DNA of 5,756 nt from Actinomycetota bacterium. Lineage in GTDB: Bacteria; Actinomycetota; Acidimicrobiia; IMCC26256; BP-133. This document shows positions 1 through 5,756 of the stretch, one piece after another (the stretch's first letter is position 1; each line of letters opens with the position of its first letter). The position numbers and the translations under genes are program-made. The notes under the pieces are model-generated. The model saw only the letters and a program-made list of their open reading frames with translations, ran no database searches and was not told the DNA's origin. The stretch covers positions 1-5,756 of the forward strand of contig JAUZEX010000367.1 of NCBI GenBank assembly GCA_030838815.1. The letters run 5' to 3'.

Positions 1-825
1 GCGGCCGAGATCGAGGCGCTGCCACTCGACCGGTTCCTGACGGACCCGACCAAACTGGCCAAGGGGCTCACCGCCCTCCACCAGGCGCTCGGGACCGACG
101 CCATCACCGTGCCCGGCGCCGACGGCCTGCTGGCCGAAGCGCTCGGCGCCGACCTCGACTGGAGCACCTACCCGCCGGTCGTGGCCCGGCGCCCGCGCAC
201 CGTCGGACCCCTCGGGGCGACCGCCCGGTTGGAGGCGGCGGTGGACGCCACCGCCCGGCTGGCGGCCACCGCCCCCGGGGATCCGGTGCTCGTGGCCGCC
301 ATCACCGGACCCGCCACCCTGGCCGGAGAGGTCGTCGGCGACCTGTTCGGCCACGGCAACGACCATCCCCAAGAGGAGGCGGCGGCTTCGATCCTGGAGG
401 CGCTCGGCGAGGTCACCCTCGAGGTGCTGAAACGGTTCCTGGAAGCGGGCGTCAATCTGGTCGTGGTGGTGGAGGAGACCTTCCCGCCGCCCGCCGCGCT
501 CGACGCCTGGCGATCGGTCATCACGCCGCTGGTGAACGTGACGCGCTTCCACCAGGCGGCGCCGGTGATCGTCGTGCGCGACGCCACGCCCGAAGCGGTG
601 GCCGGTGTTCCCCCGTCGCTGGGGATGTGCGGCCCGGAAGGAACGGCCATTCCCGGCCCTCCCAACCGGGTGCGGGGGCTCACCCTGGCGGCCGAGCCGA
701 AGGAGTGGACGGCGCCCCCGCCGGGAACGTCCTTGACCGTGACCCCGGGGGTGGTCCCCGGGTCCCGCGCCTTCGCCGAGGTGCTCGAGGCGTGCCGTCG
801 GGTGACGGACGGGCCCGCCCCTTAA
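1..825 (+). CDS. URO-D superfamily protein (uroporphyrinogen decarboxylase / methyltransferase-like), 5' end outside window
   Basis: The frame is open from base 1 to the TAA at 823-825, giving 274 visible codons. Full-length family members are about 340 residues, so some 70 N-terminal residues, including the usual PxWxMRQAGR-type signature, lie upstream. Seen: a DPTKLAKGL segment near visible residue 15, then GTDAITVPGADGLLAEALGADLDW (31-54), which resembles the URO-D pattern of an alternating hydrophobic strand followed by an EALG-type helix. ITGPATLAGE (101-110) resembles the second family signature, and TPGVVPG near the C-terminus fits the last barrel strand. The superfamily includes haem-pathway decarboxylases and cobalamin- or thiol-dependent methyltransferases. 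I cannot decide between them: no clear zinc-binding HxC...C set is visible, and no haem gene is nearby. The context, an acyl-CoA ligase and a thiolase in the same operon, argues mildly against a housekeeping hemE. Superfamily assignment is fairly secure; the reaction is unknown. Confidence 0.65.
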   Translation, partial: AAEIEALPLDRFLTDPTKLAKGLTALHQALGTDAITVPGADGLLAEALGADLDWSTYPPVVARRPRTVGPLGATARLEAAVDATARLAATAPGDPVLVAAITGPATLAGEVVGDLFGHGNDHPQEEAAASILEALGEVTLEVLKRFLEAGVNLVVVVEETFPPPAALDAWRSVITPLVNVTRFHQAAPVIVVRDATPEAVAGVPPSLGMCGPEGTAIPGPPNRVRGLTLAAEPKEWTAPPPGTSLTVTPGVVPGSRAFAEVLEACRRVTDGPAP

Positions 826-829
826 GGAG
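824..829 (+). promoter_or_regulatory. Shine-Dalgarno site of the PaaK-like ligase, overlapping the upstream stop codon
   Basis: AAGGAG begins inside the TAA stop of the URO-D-like gene and ends 10 bases before the ATG at 840. It fixes the ligase start at 840 rather than at the upstream in-frame ATG at 627, which would lie deep inside the preceding gene. The overlap suggests translational coupling of the two genes. Confidence 0.8.
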
Positions 830-839
830 CTTGACAGAC

Positions 840-2216
840 ATGGATCGGAGGTACTGGGACGAGGAGCTGGAGACGGCACCGTGGCCGGAGGTGGAGGCCT
901 GGCAGGCCGTCCGCCTGGTGCACTTCCTCGACGGGCTGCGGGCCCGGTCCGACTTCCACAAGGACCGCGTCGATTCGGCCGCCCGCCCGGCCGGGGGTCC
1001 CCGTTCCCTGGAGTTCCTGGCCGACCTTCCCTTCACCACCAAGGACGAGCTGCGCCGTTCCCAGGAGGACGACGTCCCGGGCGAGCCGTTCGGCCGCCAC
1101 CAGGCGGTGCCGCTGTCGGAGATCGTCCAGGTCGTGTCGTCGTCGGGGACGACCGGCCACCCGCTCTACTACGCCCTCACCGGCGCCGACCTCGAGCTGT
1201 GGCGGCAGATGATCGCCGCCGTGTTCTTCACCGCCGGTATCCGGGCCGGCGACGTCGTCGCTCACCTGGTGGGTCTTCCCGGCGTGGCCGGCGGCCTGCC
1301 CTACGCCGACGGCTTCCGGACGGTCGGCGCCACCCTGGCCTGGCTCGGCGGCTTCCCGACCGAACGCATCCTTCGCTCATTCCCCCGGCTGCAGGTCAGC
1401 GCCGTCCTCTCCACCGCCTCGTTCGGCACCTACCTGACCGACCACTGCCAGGACCTGATCGGGATCCCCGCCGCCTCCCTGGGGGTGAGCAAGTTCCTCG
1501 GCGGCGGCGAGCCCGGCTTCGGCCAACCCGAGATCCGGGAGAAGGTCCGGTCCGGTTGGGCCCTCGACCACGTGCGGGAAGTCATGGGCCTGGCCGACGT
1601 CCTCTCGGCGGTGTGGGGCGAGTGCGACGACGAGGACGGCATGCACTTCTGCGCCCAGCGGGGCGTCGCCATCGAGTTGATCGACCCCGCCACCGGCCAA
1701 CAGCTCCCCTGGACGGAGGGCGCCACCGGCGAGGTCGTGTACACCACGTTCGCCCGGGAGGCGACCCCGATGCTGCGCTACCGGTCGTCCGACCACGTCG
1801 TCGTCACCGCGGTTGACTGCCGGTGTGGACGGACGTCTCCGAGGATCCGCTGCGTCGGGCGGACCGACGACATGCTGATCTACAAGGGCATGAACGTGTT
1901 CCCGACGGCGATCCGCGACGTCGCGCTGTCGGCCGTCGGCGACGCCGTCGAGCCGTACCTGCGCATCTGGAAGGACCGGTCCGACCAGGTGCGCTTCGAC
2001 GACGCCATCCCGATCGACATCGAAGCGGCCGAAGGGCTCGACCGCGACCGCTACAGCGCCCTGGCCCGCCGGATCGAGGGCGAGCTCCGGGGCCGCCTCC
2101 AGGTCCGGGCGGCCGTGTCCGTCGTCGCCCCCGGAACGCTACCCCGCAGCGCCTACAAGACCCCACTCGTCCACGTACGCGCCAACGGCGAAGCGGGGAG
2201 AGAGGAAGCGACATGA
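840..2216 (+). CDS. PaaK-like adenylate-forming acyl-CoA ligase (phenylacetate-CoA ligase family)
   Basis: The product is 458 aa, slightly longer than typical PaaK (about 430-440). It probably activates a carboxylic acid, ATP-dependently, to an acyl-AMP and then an acyl-CoA in the cytoplasm. Seen: LPFTTKDELR (63-72), matching the PaaK N-terminal motif; the phosphate-binding loop SSSGTTGHP (100-108); GGGEPG (221-226), like the GAEP core motif; MGLADV (249-254) in the place of the YGLSE motif; RYRSSD (313-318), with Asp318 as the likely ribose-binding Asp; CRCGRTSPRI (327-336); GRTDDMLIYKGMNVFP (340-355), the PaaK hinge region; and PGTLPRSAYK (431-440), with Lys440 as the likely catalytic C-terminal lysine. 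All core motifs are present, so it should be active. His107 stands where classical PaaK has Lys in SSGTTGKP. The substrate (aryl or alkyl acid) cannot be told from sequence. The AAGGAG at 824-829 supports the start, and the stop overlaps the thiolase start by ATGA. Confidence 0.87.
   Translation: MDRRYWDEELETAPWPEVEAWQAVRLVHFLDGLRARSDFHKDRVDSAARPAGGPRSLEFLADLPFTTKDELRRSQEDDVPGEPFGRHQAVPLSEIVQVVSSSGTTGHPLYYALTGADLELWRQMIAAVFFTAGIRAGDVVAHLVGLPGVAGGLPYADGFRTVGATLAWLGGFPTERILRSFPRLQVSAVLSTASFGTYLTDHCQDLIGIPAASLGVSKFLGGGEPGFGQPEIREKVRSGWALDHVREVMGLADVLSAVWGECDDEDGMHFCAQRGVAIELIDPATGQQLPWTEGATGEVVYTTFAREATPMLRYRSSDHVVVTAVDCRCGRTSPRIRCVGRTDDMLIYKGMNVFPTAIRDVALSAVGDAVEPYLRIWKDRSDQVRFDDAIPIDIEAAEGLDRDRYSALARRIEGELRGRLQVRAAVSVVAPGTLPRSAYKTPLVHVRANGEAGREEAT
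2202..2208 (+). promoter_or_regulatory. Shine-Dalgarno site of the thiolase, inside the ligase 3' end
   Basis: GAGGAAG lies in the last codons of the ligase gene, 4 bases before the ATG at 2213. With the 4-base ATGA overlap (2213-2216) it supports coupled translation of ligase and thiolase and fixes the thiolase start well downstream of the longer open frame. Confidence 0.65.
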
Positions 2217-3409
2217 GGCTCGGAAGCCCCTGCATCCCACTCGGCCTCGCCTGGTCGTCGCCCTTCGCTCGGTGGCAGGGATCTCTGGCCGACGTCAACA
2301 GCCTCGACCTGGCGGCGGCGGTCACCGGCGACGCCCTCGCCCGCCGCCACGTCGACCCGGCGGTGATCACCCGCCTGGTGATGGGCTGGACGGTTCCGCA
2401 GCGCGAGTCGTTCTACGGCGCCCCGACCCTGGCCGCCCGCCTCGGCGCCACCGACGTCAGCGGCGCCATGCTCTCCCAGGCCTGCGCCACCGGCGTCGCC
2501 TGCCTGGAGGCGGCGGCCGCCACGGTGGCCCTCGAACCCGACGCCGTCGTACTGGTCGTGACCACCGATCGCACCAGCAACGGGCCCGTCCTCATCCATC
2601 CCGGCGCAACCCGGCCGGGAGGCACACCCGACGTGGAGCGCTGGGTCCTCGACTCCTTCGAGCGCGACCCCTGGGGCGGCACGTCGATGGTCGCCACCGC
2701 CGAGGCCGTCGCCGCCGAGGCCGGAATGACGAAGGAGGAACTCGACGACCTGACCCTCGTCCGCTATGAGCAATACCGCGACGCACTCGCCGACGACCGG
2801 GCCTTCCAGCGGTCATGGATGGTCCCGGTCTCCATCGAGCGCCGCCGCGGCGCGCCGCTCGTCATCGACGCTGACGAAGGCGTCCACGACACCACCGCCG
2901 AAGCACTGGCAAAGCTCTCCCCAGTCACACCGGGCGGGGTCGTCAGCTACGGATCCCAAACCCACCCGGCCGACGGGACGGCGGGAATGGTCGTGGCCGG
3001 TGCGGCTCGCGCCAGAGAGCTCTCCGGCGGAGAGGGCGTAGCTCGCATTCTGGGCACAGGCTTCGCCCGGGTGGAGCGGGGCAGGATGCCGAGAGCCCCC
3101 GTCCCGGCGGCTCGGATCGCCCTCGACCACGCCGGACTGCGCATCGACCAGATCGACATCATCAAGACCCACAACCCCTTCGCGGTCAACGACCTGTGGT
3201 TCGCCCGGGAAACCGGCGTCGACGTCCGACTGATGAACCCGTACGGGTCGAGCCTGGTGTACGGCCATCCACAGGCCCCCACCGGCGCCCGCGGCGTCGC
3301 CGAACTGATCGAGATCCTCCGCCGCCGCGGTGGAGGAACGGGCCTGTTCACCGGCTGCGCCGCAGGCGACACGGGTGCCGCCGTCGTGCTGCGGGTCGAG
3401 GAGAGCTGA
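2213..3409 (+). CDS. Thiolase-family protein (acetyl-CoA acetyltransferase-like), intact
   Basis: The product is 398 aa, the normal size for a thiolase subunit. Thiolases reversibly cleave 3-ketoacyl-CoA with CoA, or condense two acyl-CoAs. Seen: nucleophile region SQACATGVACLEAA with Cys91; DEGVHDTTAEALAKLSPV (221-238), the family's DE..R...T.E.L..L.P motif; HNPFA with Asn321; GHPQAPTGAR with His352; and GLFTGCAAGDTGAA with Cys382. The spacing of Cys91, Asn321, His352 and Cys382 closely follows the Cys89/Asn316/His348/Cys378 set of biosynthetic thiolase, so it is probably catalytic. Oddities: the NEAF motif reads NPFA (Glu replaced by Pro322), and the usual GNASxxxDGAAA segment reads GSQTHPADGTAG. 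It therefore belongs to a divergent thiolase subgroup rather than classical AtoB/FadA. No DUF35 OB-fold partner, common beside some divergent thiolases, is present. Its C-terminal coding sequence (from about 3285) has a decayed homologue at 4916-5035. Confidence 0.9.
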   Translation: MRLGSPCIPLGLAWSSPFARWQGSLADVNSLDLAAAVTGDALARRHVDPAVITRLVMGWTVPQRESFYGAPTLAARLGATDVSGAMLSQACATGVACLEAAAATVALEPDAVVLVVTTDRTSNGPVLIHPGATRPGGTPDVERWVLDSFERDPWGGTSMVATAEAVAAEAGMTKEELDDLTLVRYEQYRDALADDRAFQRSWMVPVSIERRRGAPLVIDADEGVHDTTAEALAKLSPVTPGGVVSYGSQTHPADGTAGMVVAGAARARELSGGEGVARILGTGFARVERGRMPRAPVPAARIALDHAGLRIDQIDIIKTHNPFAVNDLWFARETGVDVRLMNPYGSSLVYGHPQAPTGARGVAELIEILRRRGGGTGLFTGCAAGDTGAAVVLRVEES

Positions 3410-3425
3410 AGAAGACTCGACTCCG

Positions 3426-4898
3426 ATGGAACTGCGAGACTACGCCGTACAGGACGCCCTTGGGTTGGCGGGTCTCGTCCGGTCCGGCGAGGTGACCGCC
3501 CAGGAGGTCGAAGAGACGGCGCGCCGGGCCATCGAGGCGGTCGAGTCGGCGCTGCACGCCACAGTCGGCGAGCTGTTGGAGCCGGCGGACGACGGCTTCG
3601 GGGACGGCCCGCTAGCCGGCGTCCCGTTCGCGCTGAAAGACGTGGCGCCCCACCTGAGGGGCCAGATCGTGCAGTACGGAAGTCGCTGGACCGGCGACGG
3701 CCTGAGTGCGGCGCACGACTCGTATCTGGGCCGGCGCTTCCGGGCCGCCGGCCTCCGGGTCGTCGCCCGCAGCCGCGCGCCAGAGTTCGCCTTCAACGCC
3801 ACCACCGAGCCCAAGGCCCACGGGCCGACGCACAATCCGTGGGATGCCACCAGCAGCGCCGGCGGGTCGAGCGGCGGGGCGGCGGCGCTGGTGGCCGCCC
3901 GGGCGCTGCCCATCGCCCACGCCACCGACGCGGCGGGCTCGATCCGGATCCCGTCGTCGCTCTGTGGTGTGGTCGGAATGAAGCCGACGCGGGCGCGGAT
4001 CCCGATCGCTCCAAACGTCTGGGAGTCCGTCCACGGCTTGGCGCACGACTTCGTGATCGCCCGCACGCTACGCGACGTGGCGGCAGCCCTCGATGTCCTG
4101 CACGGCCCCGTGCCGGGCGACAAGTACCTGATCGCGCCCCCCGCCCGGCCCTACGCGGCCGAAGTCGGCGCAAACCCCGGTCGGCTTCGAATCCGCTGGA
4201 CGGCGGACGCCTGGTCGGGCTGCCCCGTGGCGCCCGAGTGCCGCACCGCGGTCGAGGCGACCGCCCGGGCCCTGGATGCCGCCGGGCACGACGTGGCGGA
4301 AGGCACGCCCGCCATTGATCCTGAGCAGCTCCACAGGACGCTGCTGACCAGTTGGGCGGTTGCCCTGGCGCATCGGGCGGCCATACTCGAACAAGCCCTC
4401 GGTCGGCCGCCGTCCGCCGAGACCGTCGAGGGCGTGACCATGGCGATGATTGAGCGCGGCAACGCCACGTCGGCAGTCGAGCTGCTCGACAGCTACGGGG
4501 GCTGCAACGCCGTCTCCCGGAGCATCGGGGCGTTCTTCGAGACCGTCGACGTGCTCGTATTGCCGCCCACCGCACGCCCGTCCTGGCGGCTCGGCGAGCT
4601 CAACCAGGACGACACGTCCCTACGCCCCGAAGCGTGGATCCGCAAGCTGTTCGACGAGTACTGCCCGTTCACCGCCATGTTCAACATCACCGGTCAGCCG
4701 GCGATAAGCCTCCCCCTTGCCTGGACCGAGGGGGGCCTACCGATCGGTGTGCAACTCGTCGGCCGTTTCGCCGACGAGGCGACCCTGCTCCGGCTCGCCA
4801 GTCAACTCCAAGCCATTTTTCCGTGGGTTGACCGTATCCCTCCGGTGGCGGCGGGAACCCCACCGAAGCCTTCCGAGCGCGATGGACGTAACGGGTGA
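3426..4898 (+). CDS. Amidase-signature family hydrolase, similar in style to 6-aminohexanoate cyclic-dimer hydrolase (NylA-type)
   Basis: The product is 490 aa, typical for the family, which hydrolyses carboxamides through a Ser-cisSer-Lys triad. Seen: PLAGVPFALKDV with catalytic Lys71; AGGSSGGAAALVAA with the likely cis-Ser148; ATDAAGSIRIPSS with the nucleophile Ser172, spaced 24 residues from Ser148 as in the known enzymes; CGVVGMKPTR (180-189); a variable substrate-binding middle; and the conserved C-terminal FNITGQPAISLPLAW...GLPIGVQLVG block. The stretch from AGGSSGG to MKPTR reads like the NylA type, but that is recognition by eye and says little about substrate. It is unlikely to be GatA: no gatB or gatC is nearby. 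The start at 3426 begins the normal family N-terminus; only a weak AAGAAG (3409-3414) precedes it, so translation may rely on coupling to the thiolase, which ends 16 bases upstream. One position of the oxyanion-hole segment differs from consensus (Ala170 where Gly is usual). Confidence 0.92.
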   Translation: MELRDYAVQDALGLAGLVRSGEVTAQEVEETARRAIEAVESALHATVGELLEPADDGFGDGPLAGVPFALKDVAPHLRGQIVQYGSRWTGDGLSAAHDSYLGRRFRAAGLRVVARSRAPEFAFNATTEPKAHGPTHNPWDATSSAGGSSGGAAALVAARALPIAHATDAAGSIRIPSSLCGVVGMKPTRARIPIAPNVWESVHGLAHDFVIARTLRDVAAALDVLHGPVPGDKYLIAPPARPYAAEVGANPGRLRIRWTADAWSGCPVAPECRTAVEATARALDAAGHDVAEGTPAIDPEQLHRTLLTSWAVALAHRAAILEQALGRPPSAETVEGVTMAMIERGNATSAVELLDSYGGCNAVSRSIGAFFETVDVLVLPPTARPSWRLGELNQDDTSLRPEAWIRKLFDEYCPFTAMFNITGQPAISLPLAWTEGGLPIGVQLVGRFADEATLLRLASQLQAIFPWVDRIPPVAAGTPPKPSERDGRNG

Positions 4899-4915
4899 GG
4901 CCCGCTGGTCGGCCT

Positions 4916-5035
4916 GCGCCCGAGGCATCGCCGAGTTGATCGAGGCGCTCCGCGGCGGGGCGGCGGCACGGGCCTGTTCACCGGCCGGGCCGCCGGGACA
5001 CGGGTGCGCCGGTGGTTCTTCGCTTGGACGGTTGA
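4916..5035 (+). pseudogene. Decayed C-terminal remnant of a second thiolase
   Basis: This stretch aligns by eye with the 3' end of the intact thiolase (about 3285-3400), at roughly three quarters base identity, and shares an exact 18-base block (3338-3355 and 4968-4985). The thiolase reading needs three frames. ARGIAELIEALR starts at 4918. After one missing base near 4957, GGTGLFTGRAAG follows. After a second missing base near 4998, DTGAPVVLRLDG runs to a TGA at 5033-5035. About 31 of 38 residues then match the intact protein, and many base differences fall at third codon positions. That indicates divergence while functional, followed by decay. The position of catalytic Cys382 reads Arg. Weaker similarity (a GGCCCGCTGG like GHPLG) may reach back to the amidase stop at 4898. 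The N-terminal nine tenths of this thiolase are absent. Neither a recent duplication nor simple noise fits this pattern. Confidence 0.8.
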
Positions 5036-5080
5036 CGTCCCGCCTAGGGCAGGTTGATCGGCTATGCGTCGGCATGGAGA

Positions 5081-5102
5081 CATCCGCGCTTCCGGGCGGA
5101 TG
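5081..5102. repeat. Inverted repeat, 7-base arms with 8-base loop
   Basis: CATCCGC (5081-5087) and GCGGATG (5096-5102) are perfect reverse complements separated by 8 bases. No T-run follows, so it is not a classical intrinsic terminator. It could be a weak hairpin ending operon transcripts, or an operator about 105 bases upstream of the amidohydrolase start. Arms of this length can arise by chance in G+C-rich DNA. Confidence 0.35.
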
Positions 5103-5197
5103 GAGGGATTGCCTGGTCAAGGTCCCGAACGCGAAGGGTTGCCGGAACGGGCGGGGGCGTGGCGTAATACAAGCGCACACCGGTCGCCTGACGAATC

Positions 5198-5203
5198 GAG
5201 GGA
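5198..5203 (+). promoter_or_regulatory. Shine-Dalgarno site for the amidohydrolase GTG start
   Basis: GAGGGA precedes the GTG at 5207 by 3 bases. The spacing is short, but this is the only purine-rich site near the point where the amidohydrolase homology begins (FAIRAARVFDG), so it supports a GTG start there. Confidence 0.5.
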
Positions 5204-5206
5204 AAC

Positions 5207-5756
5207 GTGTTCGCAATCCGGGCGGCGCGGGTCTTCGACGGAAGGGCTCTGTATAAGGACTTTCCGCTCGTTGTCATTGACGGCTCGCGCATTGCGGCTG
5301 TCGACAGCGGTAGAGCCTGCCCTTCTGGTGACTGGCAGGTGCTCGACCTTGGCGATGTGACCCTCCTCCCGGGATTGATCGATGCTCACGTACACCTCGC
5401 CTTCGACCCGGAGAACGCAGCGAATCATCAGACGATCGGTCGCTCTGCGTGGCGAGTACTCTGCCGAGCCCGAAGCGGGCCCTGACATCGTCGCTGCTGG
5501 ACCGCCCATCACACGGAGCCGAGGCCATTGCTGGTTCTTGGGTGGCGAAGCCGACGGCATCGCGGCCATGCAAGCAGCTGTCGCTGAACCGGTCGCCCGG
5601 GGCGCGGACGTGATCAAGATCATGGCAACCGGCGGCGTGATCACTCCTGGGTGGGGGCCGCATGAGTCGCAGTACACGTTCGAGGAGCTGGCTGCGGCGA
5701 CTGAAGCCGCGCATGCTCTGGGAAGGCCCATCACTGCTCATGCCCATGGAGCTCGA
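5207..5756 (+). pseudogene. Amidohydrolase-superfamily gene (imidazolonepropionase/Xaa-Pro dipeptidase-like), frameshifted with internal deletion, 3' end outside window
   Basis: The first frame starts at GTG 5207 and encodes a typical N-terminus: an AARVFDG beta-strand, LLPGLIDAHVHLAFDP with the metal-binding HVH at 5387-5395, then loss of homology and a TGA at 5483-5485. The continuation lies in another frame from about 5436: SVALRGEYSAEPEAGPDI, then GPPITRSRGHCWFLGGEADG, ARGADVIKIMATGGV (Lys codon 5616-5618, the likely carboxylated metal ligand) and PITAHAHG near the window end. The AGVTTVRDLGD segment expected between HVH and GPPIT is missing. From the second His of HVH to the Lys I count 74 codons, where family members known to me have about 105-115, so some 30-40 codons appear deleted along with the frame change. 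Members are metal-dependent hydrolases of cyclic amides or dipeptides; this copy should be inactive. Codons such as TAT, TTT, GTT, ATT and AGA are commoner than in the operon, hinting at a different origin. Confidence 0.78.

Larger units (their letters stand above)
5036..5206. other. Non-coding gap between the thiolase remnant and the amidohydrolase pseudogene
   Basis: About 170 bases with no credible gene. It holds one short inverted repeat (5081-5102) and, close to the downstream start, a TAATAC (5165-5170) that could serve as a -10 element for the amidohydrolase gene. No -35 box with normal spacing goes with it (TTGCCG at 5139 is 20 bases away), so no promoter is called. No tRNA, terminator with a T-tract, or insertion-sequence end was recognised. 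Confidence 0.5.

Noticed and set aside
881..1816. A 311-codon + strand open frame inside the ligase gene
   Set aside because: An Arg/Gly/Pro-rich out-of-frame translation. The alternative frame carries all PaaK motifs in order.
3793..4575. A 260-codon - strand open frame within the amidase
   Set aside because: A shadow of high-G+C coding sequence: Arg/Pro/Ser-rich, no domain, and wholly opposite a clear amidase.
4843..4866. A hairpin-like CGGTGG ... CCACCG near the amidase 3' end, as a terminator
   Set aside because: It lies inside the amidase coding region, has an 11-base loop and no following T-run, and is expected by chance in G+C-rich DNA.
5139..5170. A possible promoter, TTGCCG ... TAATAC, ahead of the amidohydrolase pseudogene
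   Set aside because: The spacer is 20 bases, longer than the usual 16-18, and the -35 match is weak. It is not supportable as a promoter from sequence alone.
4737..5216. A 159-codon - strand open frame covering the gap
   Set aside because: It is Arg/Pro-rich, without family motifs, and antisense to the amidase 3' end. Its PVNRP-type stretch is only the complement of the thiolase repeat; the same stretch appears antisense to the intact thiolase.
4717..5256. A 179-codon + strand open frame spanning the amidase 3' end, the gap and the amidohydrolase 5' end
   Set aside because: It runs out of frame with the amidase and with the 5207 start, and changes character along its length. The only protein-like part is ARGIAELIEALR, which belongs to the thiolase remnant.
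1..5756. A mobile element, CRISPR array, toxin-antitoxin or defence system
   Set aside because: No transposase, integrase, terminal repeats, spaced repeats or defence-family motifs were seen on either strand. The only repeat pair of note is the thiolase and its remnant.

Overview
The window looks like a chromosomal stretch from a high-G+C bacterium, most likely an actinobacterium (possibly an uncultured lineage). Codons overwhelmingly end in G or C, and AGGAG-type ribosome-binding sites and overlapping stop/start codons tie the genes together. All supported genes lie on the + strand. This assignment rests on composition and protein style only; no marker gene is present.

Bases 1-4898 hold a compact, intact four-gene run that reads as one operon: (1) the 3' part of a uroporphyrinogen-decarboxylase (URO-D) superfamily protein; (2) a PaaK-like (phenylacetate-CoA ligase type) adenylate-forming ligase, whose ribosome-binding site overlaps the stop of gene 1; (3) a thiolase-family protein that overlaps gene 2 by ATGA; (4) an amidase-signature hydrolase starting 16 bases after the thiolase. 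A plausible but unproven joint role is catabolism: the amidase frees an acid from an amide, the ligase makes the CoA thioester, and the thiolase cleaves (or condenses) a 3-ketoacyl-CoA. The place of the URO-D-like protein in this scheme is unclear. No dehydrogenase, hydratase, transporter or regulator is visible.

From 4899 the character changes. Right after the amidase stop lies a decayed C-terminus of a second thiolase (about 4916-5035). It resembles the C-terminus of the intact thiolase but is broken by two apparent 1-base deletions. A non-coding gap of about 170 bases follows, with one short inverted repeat. The window ends in an amidohydrolase-family gene (from 5207) whose N-terminal and C-terminal parts lie in different frames and whose middle, roughly 30-40 codons, seems to be missing. 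It is best read as a pseudogene. It also uses noticeably more A/T-ending codons than the operon.

The main observation is therefore an intact catabolic-looking operon abutting a decayed junction: a thiolase remnant homologous to the thiolase two genes upstream, then a broken amidohydrolase. No RNA gene, CRISPR array, transposase or prophage element was recognised.
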